The notes beneath the pieces are model-generated. The model was not told the DNA's origin, searched no databases, and saw only the letters and a list, made by a program, of their open reading frames with translations. A DNA stretch of 35,065 nt from an uncultured Bacteroidia bacterium. Lineage in GTDB: Bacteria; Bacteroidota; Bacteroidia; Bacteroidales; Prolixibacteraceae. Of the stretch, positions 1 through 8,699 are shown piece by piece. Position numbers and translations under genes: made by a program. Each line of letters begins with the position of its first letter. The stretch's first letter is position 1. The stretch is from contig CAIVMQ010000003.1 in the NCBI GenBank assembly GCA_903907075.1, positions 1 through 35,065 of the forward strand, read 5' to 3'.

Positions 1-405
1 ACAAATGATCTGCTCCTCGACCGAAACAGGCACGTAATCACGAAGTGGAAGGGGTAATTTATAGGTGAGTATATCTTCTGTTGTAATTCCTATGCCAGTA
101 TGCCTTTCGCAGACTAATCCATGCTCGGGGTACCCTGCAGCGGTAAGTATTTCACATCCTAAATAGCCATGACATAAATAGGGGAATTCGCCAAAACAAT
201 ATAAGTCGGGTGCATAAGTCATGAAAATACCCAGATCATGCAACATAGAAGCTTCCTCGATAAATTTAAAATCTGGATTTAAATCTTTTCGATGATGTGC
301 TATTTTTAAAGCTTTTTCGGTTACCAAAGTTGAATGAGTGACAACAATTTTATATGCTTTAGACCTTGGCTTGTAATAGGAAGAAATAATATCCAGTGGC
401 TGCAT
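1..405 (-). CDS. HD-domain phosphohydrolase-like protein, partial (3' end beyond the window)
   Basis: The complement of 405..1 reads open for 135 codons from an ATG at 403-405 and leaves the window without a stop, so the C-terminus is missing. The translation starts MQPLDIISSYYKP and carries an HD-superfamily metal site: H24 (VTHSTLV), the H56-D57 doublet (MLHDLGIF), H79 (CHGYLG) and H102 (ERHTGIG). Spacing and order match HDIG-type proteins, which usually hydrolyse phosphate esters of nucleotides or act as uncharacterised metal-dependent phosphohydrolases. The substrate cannot be read from this fragment. It is transcribed away from the Sel1-repeat gene, and the 158 bp between them hold no perfect TAnnTTTG promoter in either direction. 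No signal peptide is visible, so a cytoplasmic location is inferred. Confidence 0.8.
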   Translation of the reverse strand, partial: MQPLDIISSYYKPRSKAYKIVVTHSTLVTEKALKIAHHRKDLNPDFKFIEEASMLHDLGIFMTYAPDLYCFGEFPYLCHGYLGCEILTAAGYPEHGLVCERHTGIGITTEDILTYKLPLPLRDYVPVSVEEQIIC

Positions 406-563
406 GGGGTAAATATTTATGGTAAAATTACCGTTTTTAGAGTTGATTTATATCGTTATTTTTTAATCTGCATCTGAAAAAAAAAAATGTTTATTATTTT
501 TAGTGATAGTATATCTACAAATAGCTCATTAAAGCTAATTTTATACCCTATTTTGAATGAATT

Positions 564-3113
564 ATGATGAGTCAACTAATTGAGACTGCTCCGAGGAATT
601 TTCGTAAAGGGGTAGAAGATCTTAAGAATGGAAAAAAAGAGAAAGGATTAATCCGATTGGCTAAGGCGCTCAGTCAGGGTTACAAGCCTGCTATGGTATT
701 AATTGATTTGGCAGAGCATGAAATTGATGCAAATCAAGTGGTTAGTTCTTTTGAATCATTAATGGAGAAGGGATTTTCTGCAGCATCTTATGCAATTGGC
801 AACTATTATTACCAAGGGATAAACCGTCCTCTTTCGAAAGAAAACTCTGTTAAGTGGTATTTAGAGTCCGCCAGAGATGGAGGTGCCGAGGCCTGCAATT
901 ATATTGGTGAGATGCGTGAAAATGGTGATGGCTTGCCGTTGGATTTAAATAAAGCATTTGAATGGTATGAACGAGGTGCTCAACGAGGAGACCTTGTTGC
1001 TAAATACAATATTGGTCGGTTGTTATCCACTGGAGACGGAGGATATAAGGATATTAACGAGGCTGTTGATCATTGGTATGAGTCTGCCAAAGGAGGATAT
1101 GCCCCTGCAATGTTTAAAGTAGGTGAGATTTTTGAAGAAGGGCTTACCGTACCTATTAAACTTCCTAAGGCATTTGAATGGTATTTAAAAGCTGCCAAAA
1201 ATGACCATCTTCCTGCCTATGAAAAAATAGGTCTTTTCCTTTATGAGGGTAAGGATATTGATAAAAATCATGAGGAGGCTTTTTTCTGGTTCTCAAAAAT
1301 ACCTGGTAGTGTCTCTTCTGAGGTAGCTTTGTTACTTGGGAAAATGCTTTTTAGAGGTGATGGAACGACAAAGGACCTTGAGAAGGCAAAAGGATACTTA
1401 AGGCAGGCGGCAGAGTCTGATTATGTGGAAGCCATATTTTTAATGGGACAATTACTCGAGGAGCAAAATGATTCTGAAGCACACGAGTGGTTCACCCGTG
1501 CAGCCGATAAGGGAAGTGCGGATGCGCAAGATGCTATTGCCGGATTATATTTGAAAAGATCGGATGATGAGGGGATCGAATGGTTAAAGAAAGCTGCCTC
1601 AAATGGTAATCCGGAGGCTATGTTTAGCTTAGCCCAAAAGTATGAAGCGGGTGACGAGGTTGAATCAAATCATAAAATGGCTGTCGATTATTATAAAAAA
1701 GCAGCTGATAAAGGGATTGTTGAGGCTCAATTTAAATATGCCAGTATCTTATTAGCAGGAGAACTAACGATGAAGGATAACCAATCTGCAGGTGATTACT
1801 TTAAACGCGCTGCCGAAAATAATCATTCAAGGGCTAATTATTTATTGGGAATTGTGCATGAAAAAAGCTTATGCTATTGGTCAGAGAAAGAGAAAGCCTA
1901 TGATTGCTTTTTAAAAGCTGCAGAATTAGGAGTCCCCGGAGCGATGTTTAGAGTTGGTGTTTATTTTGAGAATGGGCTATCAAACGAGGTAAATCCTACA
2001 GAAGCACTAAAATGGTATACTAAGGCTGCTGAAGCAGGTTATCCAAAGGCTATATTCAATCTAGGGGTAATGTATGAATCGGGAAATGGAATAAGCCAGG
2101 ATATGCAAAAGGCTGTTGAGTATTATGAATTAGCAGCCGGTCTTGGTGTTGCTGAGGCAATGAACAATTTAGGAAATGCATATCATCAAGGGAAGGGGAT
2201 AGATCCAAATCCGCAAGAAGCTTTAAAATGGTACACTATGGCTGATAAAGCTGGCTTCCATCTTGGGACTTATAACCTTGGTGTTTTATACTATTTTGGC
2301 GATGCTGGAGAGAAGGATTTTGGAAAAGCATTTGAATATTTTAAGAAAGCTTCCGATGGTGGGTATGCTCAGGCTCACTATAATCTTGCCGGAATGTATT
2401 ATTTTGGTGAAGGGGTTGAAAAGGATGTAAATGAGGCCTTTACTTATTATTCAAGGGCCTCTGAAAACGGCTTTACTGATGCCTGGAAGAATCTTGGAGA
2501 TATGTATTATACTGGTGATGGCGTTCAGAAAAATGTGGAAAAAGCAATCTTAAGTTTTGAACATGCTGCCGAAGCTGGCGATGATGAAGCACGATATGAA
2601 CTTGGACGAATTCTCTTTACTACTAAAGGTTTTCAGGATTTTACCCAGGCCTATACCTATCTTAAAACTGCAGTAGATAATAACTATGCCCCTGCATACA
2701 ACCTTTTAGCGACTCTGTTACTCTCCCGAAAGTTTTCAGATCGTGATCCGGTTGCAGCTTGGGCATTGCTTGATAGAGCTGCAATAGAAGGAAACAGAGT
2801 GGCAATTCTAAATCAGTCAACCTATTTAATAAGAGGTGAAAATGGGTCTGTAGATCTTCAGAGAGCGTTTGGCATCCTTGAAGGACTTGTTAATGAGGAT
2901 TCCGATGAGATGGCTGCTTACTTACTTGCCCTATTGATCCTTTCCCAAGAATGTCTTATTAAAGACCAGGCTTTGGCTAAAAAATACCTTGAAAATTCCG
3001 CAACCAAGGGTTGCCGAGGAGCTGCTAAACTGCTCGAAAGCACAGAAATGGTTTCTGGTACCGCCGCATTAAATCTCTGGGAGGATTATATCCTGGAGGA
3101 TTCGGATGAATAA
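564..3113 (+). CDS. Sel1-like repeat (SLR) protein, 849 aa
   Basis: Nearly the whole protein consists of tandem repeats of about 36 residues with the Sel1/TPR-like pattern (…A..WY.KAA..G...A...LG..Y..G.G…). I count roughly 22-23 units from residue about 14 to 832, some degenerate or shortened (the ninth and tenth units lack the inter-helix loop). Such repeats stack into an alpha-solenoid that binds other proteins. No enzymatic domain, signal peptide or membrane segment is visible, so a cytoplasmic scaffold is the most that can be inferred. The C-terminal tail is acidic (ends EDSDE). Two ATGs stand in tandem at 564 and 567, and either could be the start. The gene converges on purL with 17 bp between stop codons, where only a weak 5-bp hairpin can be seen. 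The binding partner is unknown and the neighbours give no functional hint. Confidence 0.9.
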   Translation: MMSQLIETAPRNFRKGVEDLKNGKKEKGLIRLAKALSQGYKPAMVLIDLAEHEIDANQVVSSFESLMEKGFSAASYAIGNYYYQGINRPLSKENSVKWYLESARDGGAEACNYIGEMRENGDGLPLDLNKAFEWYERGAQRGDLVAKYNIGRLLSTGDGGYKDINEAVDHWYESAKGGYAPAMFKVGEIFEEGLTVPIKLPKAFEWYLKAAKNDHLPAYEKIGLFLYEGKDIDKNHEEAFFWFSKIPGSVSSEVALLLGKMLFRGDGTTKDLEKAKGYLRQAAESDYVEAIFLMGQLLEEQNDSEAHEWFTRAADKGSADAQDAIAGLYLKRSDDEGIEWLKKAASNGNPEAMFSLAQKYEAGDEVESNHKMAVDYYKKAADKGIVEAQFKYASILLAGELTMKDNQSAGDYFKRAAENNHSRANYLLGIVHEKSLCYWSEKEKAYDCFLKAAELGVPGAMFRVGVYFENGLSNEVNPTEALKWYTKAAEAGYPKAIFNLGVMYESGNGISQDMQKAVEYYELAAGLGVAEAMNNLGNAYHQGKGIDPNPQEALKWYTMADKAGFHLGTYNLGVLYYFGDAGEKDFGKAFEYFKKASDGGYAQAHYNLAGMYYFGEGVEKDVNEAFTYYSRASENGFTDAWKNLGDMYYTGDGVQKNVEKAILSFEHAAEAGDDEARYELGRILFTTKGFQDFTQAYTYLKTAVDNNYAPAYNLLATLLLSRKFSDRDPVAAWALLDRAAIEGNRVAILNQSTYLIRGENGSVDLQRAFGILEGLVNEDSDEMAAYLLALLILSQECLIKDQALAKKYLENSATKGCRGAAKLLESTEMVSGTAALNLWEDYILEDSDE

Positions 3114-3130
3114 GTTTTCTGTTTAGAAAC

Positions 3131-6100
3131 CTATTGCTTAGCAATCCAGTTAAGTGCATTCACAAACGCTTCAATCCATGGTGTTACCTGATCATCTTTG
3201 CGATCTGCAGGATAATTAGGCCATTGCCAAGGATAAATAGCACGTTCGATATGAGGCATCATCGCCAAATGTCGTCCATCTACTGAATAAACTGCTGCCG
3301 TATTGTAATCAGATCCGTTAGGGTTTCCCGGATAGTTGTCATACGAGAATTTTACTGCAATCTGGTACTTCTCTTCGGCATGTGGCATTACAAATTTACC
3401 CTCGCCATGTGCAACCCATACCCCAAGACTCTTACCGGAAAGAGAGTTAAACATAATCGAGTTATTCTCCTGTACATCAACACTTACAAAACAAGATTCG
3501 AATTTATGTGAATCATTATGCGCCATTTTAATGCTCTCTAACTGACCAGAATTTACTAAGTCAAGTTCTATCATCAGCTGGCAACCATTGCAAATGCCAA
3601 GGCTTAAGGTATCCGATCTTTTATAAAAATTATCGAGTGCAATTTTTGCTTTTTCATTACATCGAAAGGCTCCGGCCCATCCTTTAGCAGAGCCTAGAAC
3701 ATCTGAATTAGAGAATCCACCGACAAAAACAATAAGATTTAATTCTTCAAGGGTTTCGCGTCCGCTTATTAGGTCTGTCATATGAACATCCTTCACATCG
3801 AAACCTGCTAGGTACATACTCCAGGCCATCTCCCGATCACCATTGCTACCCTTTTCACGTATTATAGCGGCTTTTATTCCGGATAATTTACGGCGATTGG
3901 GATCAATCCCTAAATTTTTAAACTTGCCAGAAAAAGTGCCGAAATTAAATTTTAATTCATTCTTGCTGTAATTTTTTAAGCGCTCCAATGCAAGTTTTTC
4001 ACCACTCTGCCGACGGTCGAGAAGATAGGATGGCTTATACCATTGATCTCGTAGGCTATTAATATCGAATCGAAAGCTGTCTGATCCATTTACCACTGTT
4101 ATTTCACGACTTTCGATAGGAGTTCCTATTTTAACAAACGATATATTATTGTTATTCAGCGTGTTTTCAAATATGATCGGGGTCTTAGGTTGAATAACTA
4201 GTCCAGGATTTTCGCTAAATAAGGTCTTTACCGAGTCTTTTTCATTTAAACCGGTTAAATCAACAGCTATTCCACCGTTATTTTGAGCAAAGCACATTTC
4301 AAGAAGGGTTGTTAAAATTCCTCCTGACGAAATATCGTGACCCGATAATATGTCCTGGTCTTCAATGATTGCCTGGATAGTATTAAATGCATTGATAAAA
4401 TATGCCGGATCTGAAACGGTAGGTGTATCCTCGCCTAATTGGCTCAATATTTGTGCGAATGAGCTTCCTCCAAGTGATTTTGGTGCCTTTGAAAAATCGA
4501 CATAGTAAATTGGAAATAATGAATCCGCAACCATTACAGGTTCAACTACTTTACGGACATCGGAAACTTCTGCGGAGGCCGATATAATGACTGTTCCTGG
4601 AGCATAGACCACATCGTTTTTATATTTCTGGGTCATCGAAAGGGAGTCTTTACCTGTTGGGATATTAATTCCCAATGCGCAGGCAAAATTGGATGCTGCT
4701 TCAACACCACTATAAAGTCTGAAATTTTCTCCCTTATTTTTAGCTGGCCACATCCAGTTTGCCGACAATGATATGCCTGTAATTTTATGGGTCAGTGGAG
4801 CCCAGATAATATTTGTAAGTGATTCGGCAATAGCTAGAATTGATCCATTGGCGGAATTGATCAAGCCGGCTACAGGAGCATGGCCTAACGAGGTCGCTAT
4901 CCCTTGCTTTCCCTGATAATCTACAGATACTACACCCAGGTTATTAAGAGGAATTTGTAGAGGCCCTACACATTGTTGCTTCGCAATCTTTCCGGTTACA
5001 GAACGGTCGACTTTATTTGTGAGCCAGTCTTTACAACCCACGGATTCAAGTTGCAGTACTTGTTCTATATATTTGTTAATTAACGATATATTGTATTTTA
5101 GAGGGGAGAATTTAGCAACCTTGGACTCGTCTTCTAAAACGGTTTTAGGCGGTTTTCCAAACATGTAGGCAAGTTCCCAGTTAATTGGTTTTTCGCCTGT
5201 TTTTCTGTTTAGGAAGGTGAATTTATGATTGCCTGTTGTTTCTCCAATAACATAGATCGGTGATCTTTCACGCTCAGCAATACGAGTAATAAGTTCTATA
5301 TTTTCGCTGCTGGTAACAAATCCCATCCTCTCCTGAGATTCATTCCCGACAATTTCCTTGGCCGAAAGGGTAGGGTCTCCAACAGGTAGCTGGTCTATAT
5401 AAATTTCGCCTCCTGTCTCTTCAACAAGTTCAGAAAGGCAGTTTAGATGCCCACCGGCTCCATGGTCATGGATTGAAATAATCGGATTATTACCCGATTC
5501 AGCTAATGCCCGAATGGTGTTATAGGCTCTTTTTTGCATTTCGGGATTAGCCCGTTGCACCGCATTTAATTCGATATGGCTCTCGAATTCACCCGTATCA
5601 ACTGATGAAACAGCACCACCACCCATGCCAATACGGTAATTATCGCCTCCGAGTAAAACAACTTTGTCTCCAACGCCGGGTGTATTTTTTAAACAATCTT
5701 CTTCACGTGCATATCCAATACCTCCAGCCTGCATGATCACTTTATCGTAGCCAAATTTTTTCTGATTCTCGAAATGTTCAAATGTGAGTACCGAGCCATT
5801 TATGAGCGGCTGACCAAACTTATTTCCAAAATCGGAGGCTCCGTTTGATGCTTTAATCAGTATCTCTTCAGGAGTTTGATACAACCATTGACGCGGTTCT
5901 GTATTTTCTTCCCACGATCTACTTTGCTGGTCATTTCGCGAGTAGGAGGTCATATAAACGGCAGTTCCTGCAATTGGAAAACTTCCTTTTCCTCCAGCCA
6001 TCCTGTCGCGAATTTCACCTCCGGTACCTGTTGCAGCGCCATTAAATGGTTCAACGGTTGTAGGAAAATTATGCGTTTCTGCCTTAAGCGATAAAACGGT

Positions 6101-6814
6101 TTTAATATCAGTTACCTCAAAGAAATCAGGTTTATCTTGAGTTTTTGGAGCAAACTGTTCCGAATCGGGACCTTTGCTGAACGAGCAATTATCTTTGTAG
6201 GCAGAAAGTATCGTATTCGGATTGGCCTTCGTGGTTTTCTTAATGAGTTGAAATAGTGTTGATTCTTTTTCAACACCATCAATTATGAAATTTCCGTTAA
6301 ATATTTTGTGGCGACAATGCTCCGAATTCACCTGTGAAAAACCAAAAACCTCACTGTCAGTTAGTTTTCTGCCTAGTTTAGTCGATACATCGGTGAGATA
6401 ATTGACCTCATCCTCACTTAAAGCCAACCCCTCTTTTATGCTATAGGCTCCAATATCATCAATTGATTGAATAGCTTCTGGCTGATGGTTAATAATAAAT
6501 ATTTGTTGACCAATACCCTTGTAAACAACCTGAAGCATTGGGTCATGTTTGGGATATTCAGAATTTGCATGAAAAAATTCTTCTATTCTAACGATTCCAT
6601 CAATTCCCATATTCTGAGTGATCTCAACGGCATTCGTACTCCAGGGTGTGATCATCTCTTTTCTAGGGCCAACATAAATGCCGGGTAGGAAATCTTGAGG
6701 AACTAAAGTAGCTTCATCAAATAGCCAAACTAGTTTATCGATATCGGAAGCTGGTAATTCTTTTTGTACATCAACAGCAATAAGGTTTAATTTTCCTTTA
6801 AAAAAGAGGATCAT
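3131..6814 (-). CDS. purL: Phosphoribosylformylglycinamidine synthase, single-chain PurL
   Basis: This catalyses the ATP- and glutamine-dependent conversion of FGAR to FGAM, the fourth step of de novo purine synthesis, in the cytosol. At 1227 aa it is the large fused form (E. coli is about 1295 aa), not the small PurL with separate PurS and PurQ. Visible landmarks are the linker/N-terminal segment with SEHCRHKIF, the substrate/ATP region with KAETHNFPTTVEPF followed by GAATGTGGEIRDR, a second AIRS-like half (PTGKDSLSM), and a C-terminal class I glutamine amidotransferase. The nucleophile is C1075 in LGICNGCQLM; the AHGEGKF and MPHIERA segments supply the rest of the amidotransferase site. The ATG at 6814 lies about 45 nt downstream of a good Bacteroidota promoter. 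The gene stands alone: both neighbours are unrelated, so it appears monocistronic. Confidence 0.97.
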   Translation of the reverse strand: MILFFKGKLNLIAVDVQKELPASDIDKLVWLFDEATLVPQDFLPGIYVGPRKEMITPWSTNAVEITQNMGIDGIVRIEEFFHANSEYPKHDPMLQVVYKGIGQQIFIINHQPEAIQSIDDIGAYSIKEGLALSEDEVNYLTDVSTKLGRKLTDSEVFGFSQVNSEHCRHKIFNGNFIIDGVEKESTLFQLIKKTTKANPNTILSAYKDNCSFSKGPDSEQFAPKTQDKPDFFEVTDIKTVLSLKAETHNFPTTVEPFNGAATGTGGEIRDRMAGGKGSFPIAGTAVYMTSYSRNDQQSRSWEENTEPRQWLYQTPEEILIKASNGASDFGNKFGQPLINGSVLTFEHFENQKKFGYDKVIMQAGGIGYAREEDCLKNTPGVGDKVVLLGGDNYRIGMGGGAVSSVDTGEFESHIELNAVQRANPEMQKRAYNTIRALAESGNNPIISIHDHGAGGHLNCLSELVEETGGEIYIDQLPVGDPTLSAKEIVGNESQERMGFVTSSENIELITRIAERERSPIYVIGETTGNHKFTFLNRKTGEKPINWELAYMFGKPPKTVLEDESKVAKFSPLKYNISLINKYIEQVLQLESVGCKDWLTNKVDRSVTGKIAKQQCVGPLQIPLNNLGVVSVDYQGKQGIATSLGHAPVAGLINSANGSILAIAESLTNIIWAPLTHKITGISLSANWMWPAKNKGENFRLYSGVEAASNFACALGINIPTGKDSLSMTQKYKNDVVYAPGTVIISASAEVSDVRKVVEPVMVADSLFPIYYVDFSKAPKSLGGSSFAQILSQLGEDTPTVSDPAYFINAFNTIQAIIEDQDILSGHDISSGGILTTLLEMCFAQNNGGIAVDLTGLNEKDSVKTLFSENPGLVIQPKTPIIFENTLNNNNISFVKIGTPIESREITVVNGSDSFRFDINSLRDQWYKPSYLLDRRQSGEKLALERLKNYSKNELKFNFGTFSGKFKNLGIDPNRRKLSGIKAAIIREKGSNGDREMAWSMYLAGFDVKDVHMTDLISGRETLEELNLIVFVGGFSNSDVLGSAKGWAGAFRCNEKAKIALDNFYKRSDTLSLGICNGCQLMIELDLVNSGQLESIKMAHNDSHKFESCFVSVDVQENNSIMFNSLSGKSLGVWVAHGEGKFVMPHAEEKYQIAVKFSYDNYPGNPNGSDYNTAAVYSVDGRHLAMMPHIERAIYPWQWPNYPADRKDDQVTPWIEAFVNALNWIAKQ

Positions 6815-6830
6815 TTAGCTATATTTAATT

Positions 6831-6843
6831 TTGACAAAGTCAA
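6831..6843. promoter_or_regulatory. Interrupted palindrome in the purL leader
   Basis: TTGACAAAGTCAA is a perfect 5-bp inverted repeat around AAA. It lies between the expected purL transcription start (about 6853) and the ATG at 6814. It could be a protein operator or a small leader hairpin. No similar copy was noticed at another promoter in the window, so the regulator is unknown. Confidence 0.3.
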
Positions 6844-6859
6844 GGGTTATCACTGGCGG

Positions 6860-6888
6860 CAAAGATAAATAAAAAATGTGGCTGGCAA
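6860..6888 (-). promoter_or_regulatory. purL promoter (Bacteroidota -33/-7 type)
   Basis: On the minus strand a TTG at 6888-6886 is followed by 18 nt and then TATCTTTG (6867-6860), an exact match to the TAnnTTTG -7 element used by the primary sigma factor of Bacteroidota. Transcription would start near 6853, giving a leader of about 40 nt before the purL ATG. Confidence 0.65.
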
Positions 6889-7013
6889 CTTTTAATTGGC
6901 TGCTTGCTTCTCCGATTTGTTTACCTTTAATCCTAATTAATTTAGAGTTAAGAGAACTTTAAAAAAATTAAGTTTAAATTTATTTGAATTATAAAATCAT
7001 CAATTTATTTAGA

Positions 7014-8492
7014 CTATTCTGGTTTCCATTCTGTTATTTTTATCAGTGAAGGAAAGGCTTTAGGCTTATAAATTGATTGGTTATAAAAGATTCGGATACA
7101 TTCCTGAATCCCTTCTGTGATACTCGGGTGGGGGTGAATACTTTGTAACACCTCGTGCAGTCTGATATCTGAATTGATTAGGTAGGAGATTGAAACAATG
7201 AATGCCGAAGCCTGAGGACCAGCAGCCCGCATGCCGAGAATTTTTTCAGTTCCATCGTTACTTACAATTAGCTTAACAAAACCTTTTGTACTTCGCATTG
7301 CAATGGCTCTATTTACCAATTCATTCGAGTAATAAATCGCTTTATAAGGGATTTTTTGTTCCTGAAGTATTTTTTCATTTGCTCCTACCGATGCAAGTTC
7401 GGGTTTAAAAAACATCAGTGTCGGCATATGGGAATAGTCAAGTGGATATATTGCCTCACCAAAAATAGCCTCCACAATAAAACGACCCTGCTCTTCAGCG
7501 ACACCATAGAGCGCTTTTTGTCCAGTCACATCTCCCGCAGCGAAAATATTACATTTCTTAAAATCACCTATCGCACACTCTTCATTGACATGCAGATATC
7601 CCTTTACATTAGGCGTAATGGCAACATTTTCGAGTCCTAAACCTTTTGTGTTTGCATCACGTCCGATTGAAACTAAAATAACATCAACCTCCACTACCTG
7701 ACTATGACCATCATCGTAATCCAAGATAACTTCCAGATGGTCTGAGGCCTTCCTCACATGGCGTAAAGTGGCAGTATGATGAATTATCACCCCATTTTTT
7801 TCAAGATTATTTGATACGAAATCACTTACGTCATCATCTTCAAAGGGGATTACCCGATGAGTTCTGTCTAATAAATGTACTTCTGTTTGTTTAAAGTTTG
7901 AAAATATTGTAGCAAACTCACATCCAATAATTCCAGATCCTAAGATCATCATTCGTTCGGGAAATTTCTCGAGATTTAGTAATCCATCGGAATCGAAAAT
8001 TTGTTTCTGGTCAACGGGTAACTCTGGAAGTTCACGTGGTTTTGATCCTGTTGCTATTATAATATACTCTGCTTCAATTTGTTCAATCCCATTTTCGCCG
8101 TCGATCTGCAACGTATTTCGGTCCAAAAATTTTGCAAAACCTCGCTTGTAAGTAATCGTTCCTGAATTATTATTACTGGTTGAAAAGGATTCAATTTGAG
8201 ATAACATCTGGTATTGCTTGGTCTTGGCAGCTGCAAAAACGGTCTTTTTTACCATATTGTAATCAACCTGTAATCCGGATGCACGGTAACCCCTGTCTAT
8301 AGCTGCTGCAACTGAATAATCGACGGAGAGTTCCCACATCGTTTTGGATGTAAGTGGACCATTCATAATTCCAGTACCTCCAATATGCCCTGCTTCTATT
8401 AGACATACATTTTTTCCGAAATCCACAGCTCTCATCGTTGCAGCAAAACCGCCAGGTCCGCTACCTATAATTGCCAGATCGTATTTTATCAT
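7014..8492 (-). CDS. Dihydrolipoamide dehydrogenase-like flavoprotein lacking the redox-active disulfide
   Basis: Sequence shows a class I pyridine nucleotide-disulfide oxidoreductase fold. An FAD-binding GSGPGG lies at the N-terminus (YDLAIIGSGPGG), a second dinucleotide site at ILGSGIIGCEF, and the FAD-contacting ATGSKPR and FAAGDVTG follow. A C-terminal dimerisation domain retains the His-Glu dyad segment (HPHPSITEG). However, where lipoamide dehydrogenases have GGTCLNxGCxPSK, this protein has GGTGIMNGPLTSK: both cysteines are replaced, by Gly and Pro. It therefore cannot use thiol-disulfide chemistry at that site and is unlikely to be a true E3. A diaphorase-like, NADH-dependent or other FAD oxidoreductase activity is an inference only. 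A conserved Asp after the NAD motif (HLLDR) suggests NAD rather than NADP. Start choice: the frame extends to TTG 8516 and ATG 8504, but ATG 8492 (MIKYDLAI) places the fold normally and leaves room for a TATGTTTG promoter element. It is divergent from the propionate operon. Confidence 0.85.
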   Translation of the reverse strand: MIKYDLAIIGSGPGGFAATMRAVDFGKNVCLIEAGHIGGTGIMNGPLTSKTMWELSVDYSVAAAIDRGYRASGLQVDYNMVKKTVFAAAKTKQYQMLSQIESFSTSNNNSGTITYKRGFAKFLDRNTLQIDGENGIEQIEAEYIIIATGSKPRELPELPVDQKQIFDSDGLLNLEKFPERMMILGSGIIGCEFATIFSNFKQTEVHLLDRTHRVIPFEDDDVSDFVSNNLEKNGVIIHHTATLRHVRKASDHLEVILDYDDGHSQVVEVDVILVSIGRDANTKGLGLENVAITPNVKGYLHVNEECAIGDFKKCNIFAAGDVTGQKALYGVAEEQGRFIVEAIFGEAIYPLDYSHMPTLMFFKPELASVGANEKILQEQKIPYKAIYYSNELVNRAIAMRSTKGFVKLIVSNDGTEKILGMRAAGPQASAFIVSISYLINSDIRLHEVLQSIHPHPSITEGIQECIRIFYNQSIYKPKAFPSLIKITEWKPE

Positions 8493-8513
8493 ATTTATTT
8501 TCATTATGAATAG

Positions 8514-8521
8514 CAAACATA
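8514..8521 (-). promoter_or_regulatory. Possible -7 element for the Lpd-like gene
   Basis: The minus strand reads TATGTTTG, a perfect TAnnTTTG match. No clear TTG is present at the expected -33 spacing. If real, transcription starts near 8507, which favours ATG 8492 over the upstream TTG or ATG starts. Confidence 0.35.
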
Positions 8522-8548
8522 CAAAAGTTTAAGAAAGTTAATTGATAG

Positions 8549-8581
8549 TTGTTTACAATTATAGGTCGATTGTTTACAATT
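8549..8581. repeat. Tandem 12-bp direct repeat in a divergent promoter region
   Basis: TTGTTTACAATT occurs at 8549-8560 and again at 8570-8581, with identical sequence and 21 bp from start to start, about two helical turns. Each copy has half-symmetric ends (TTGT…ACAA). The pair sits between the Lpd-like gene (minus) and the CoA-transferase operon (plus), where a regulator could act on either or both. The binding factor is unknown. Confidence 0.5.
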
Positions 8582-8699
8582 CAAAAAAATCAACTTTTAG
8601 AGACTATATTTTTTAGATTATTCTTTTTAGCGACTTAAGTTCTTTTTCTGCCGATTATTAATCTTTAATTTAGCAGAACTTAAAATCAATTATCAATTT

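Noticed and set aside
421-432. Short interrupted palindrome GGTAAAATTACC upstream of the HD gene
   Set aside because: Only 5-bp arms in AT-rich DNA, with a 2-nt centre; too likely by chance to list as a site.
551-557. TATTTTG-like box before the Sel1 gene, also seen near 30853 before the AddB-like gene
   Set aside because: One base short of TAnnTTTG, and the copy before the Sel1 gene lies too close to its ATG.
3114-3145. Small hairpins in the purL/Sel1 convergent gap (TTTCT/AGAAA and ATTGC/GCAAT)
   Set aside because: 5-bp stems, no adequate U-tract; the second lies inside the purL coding end.
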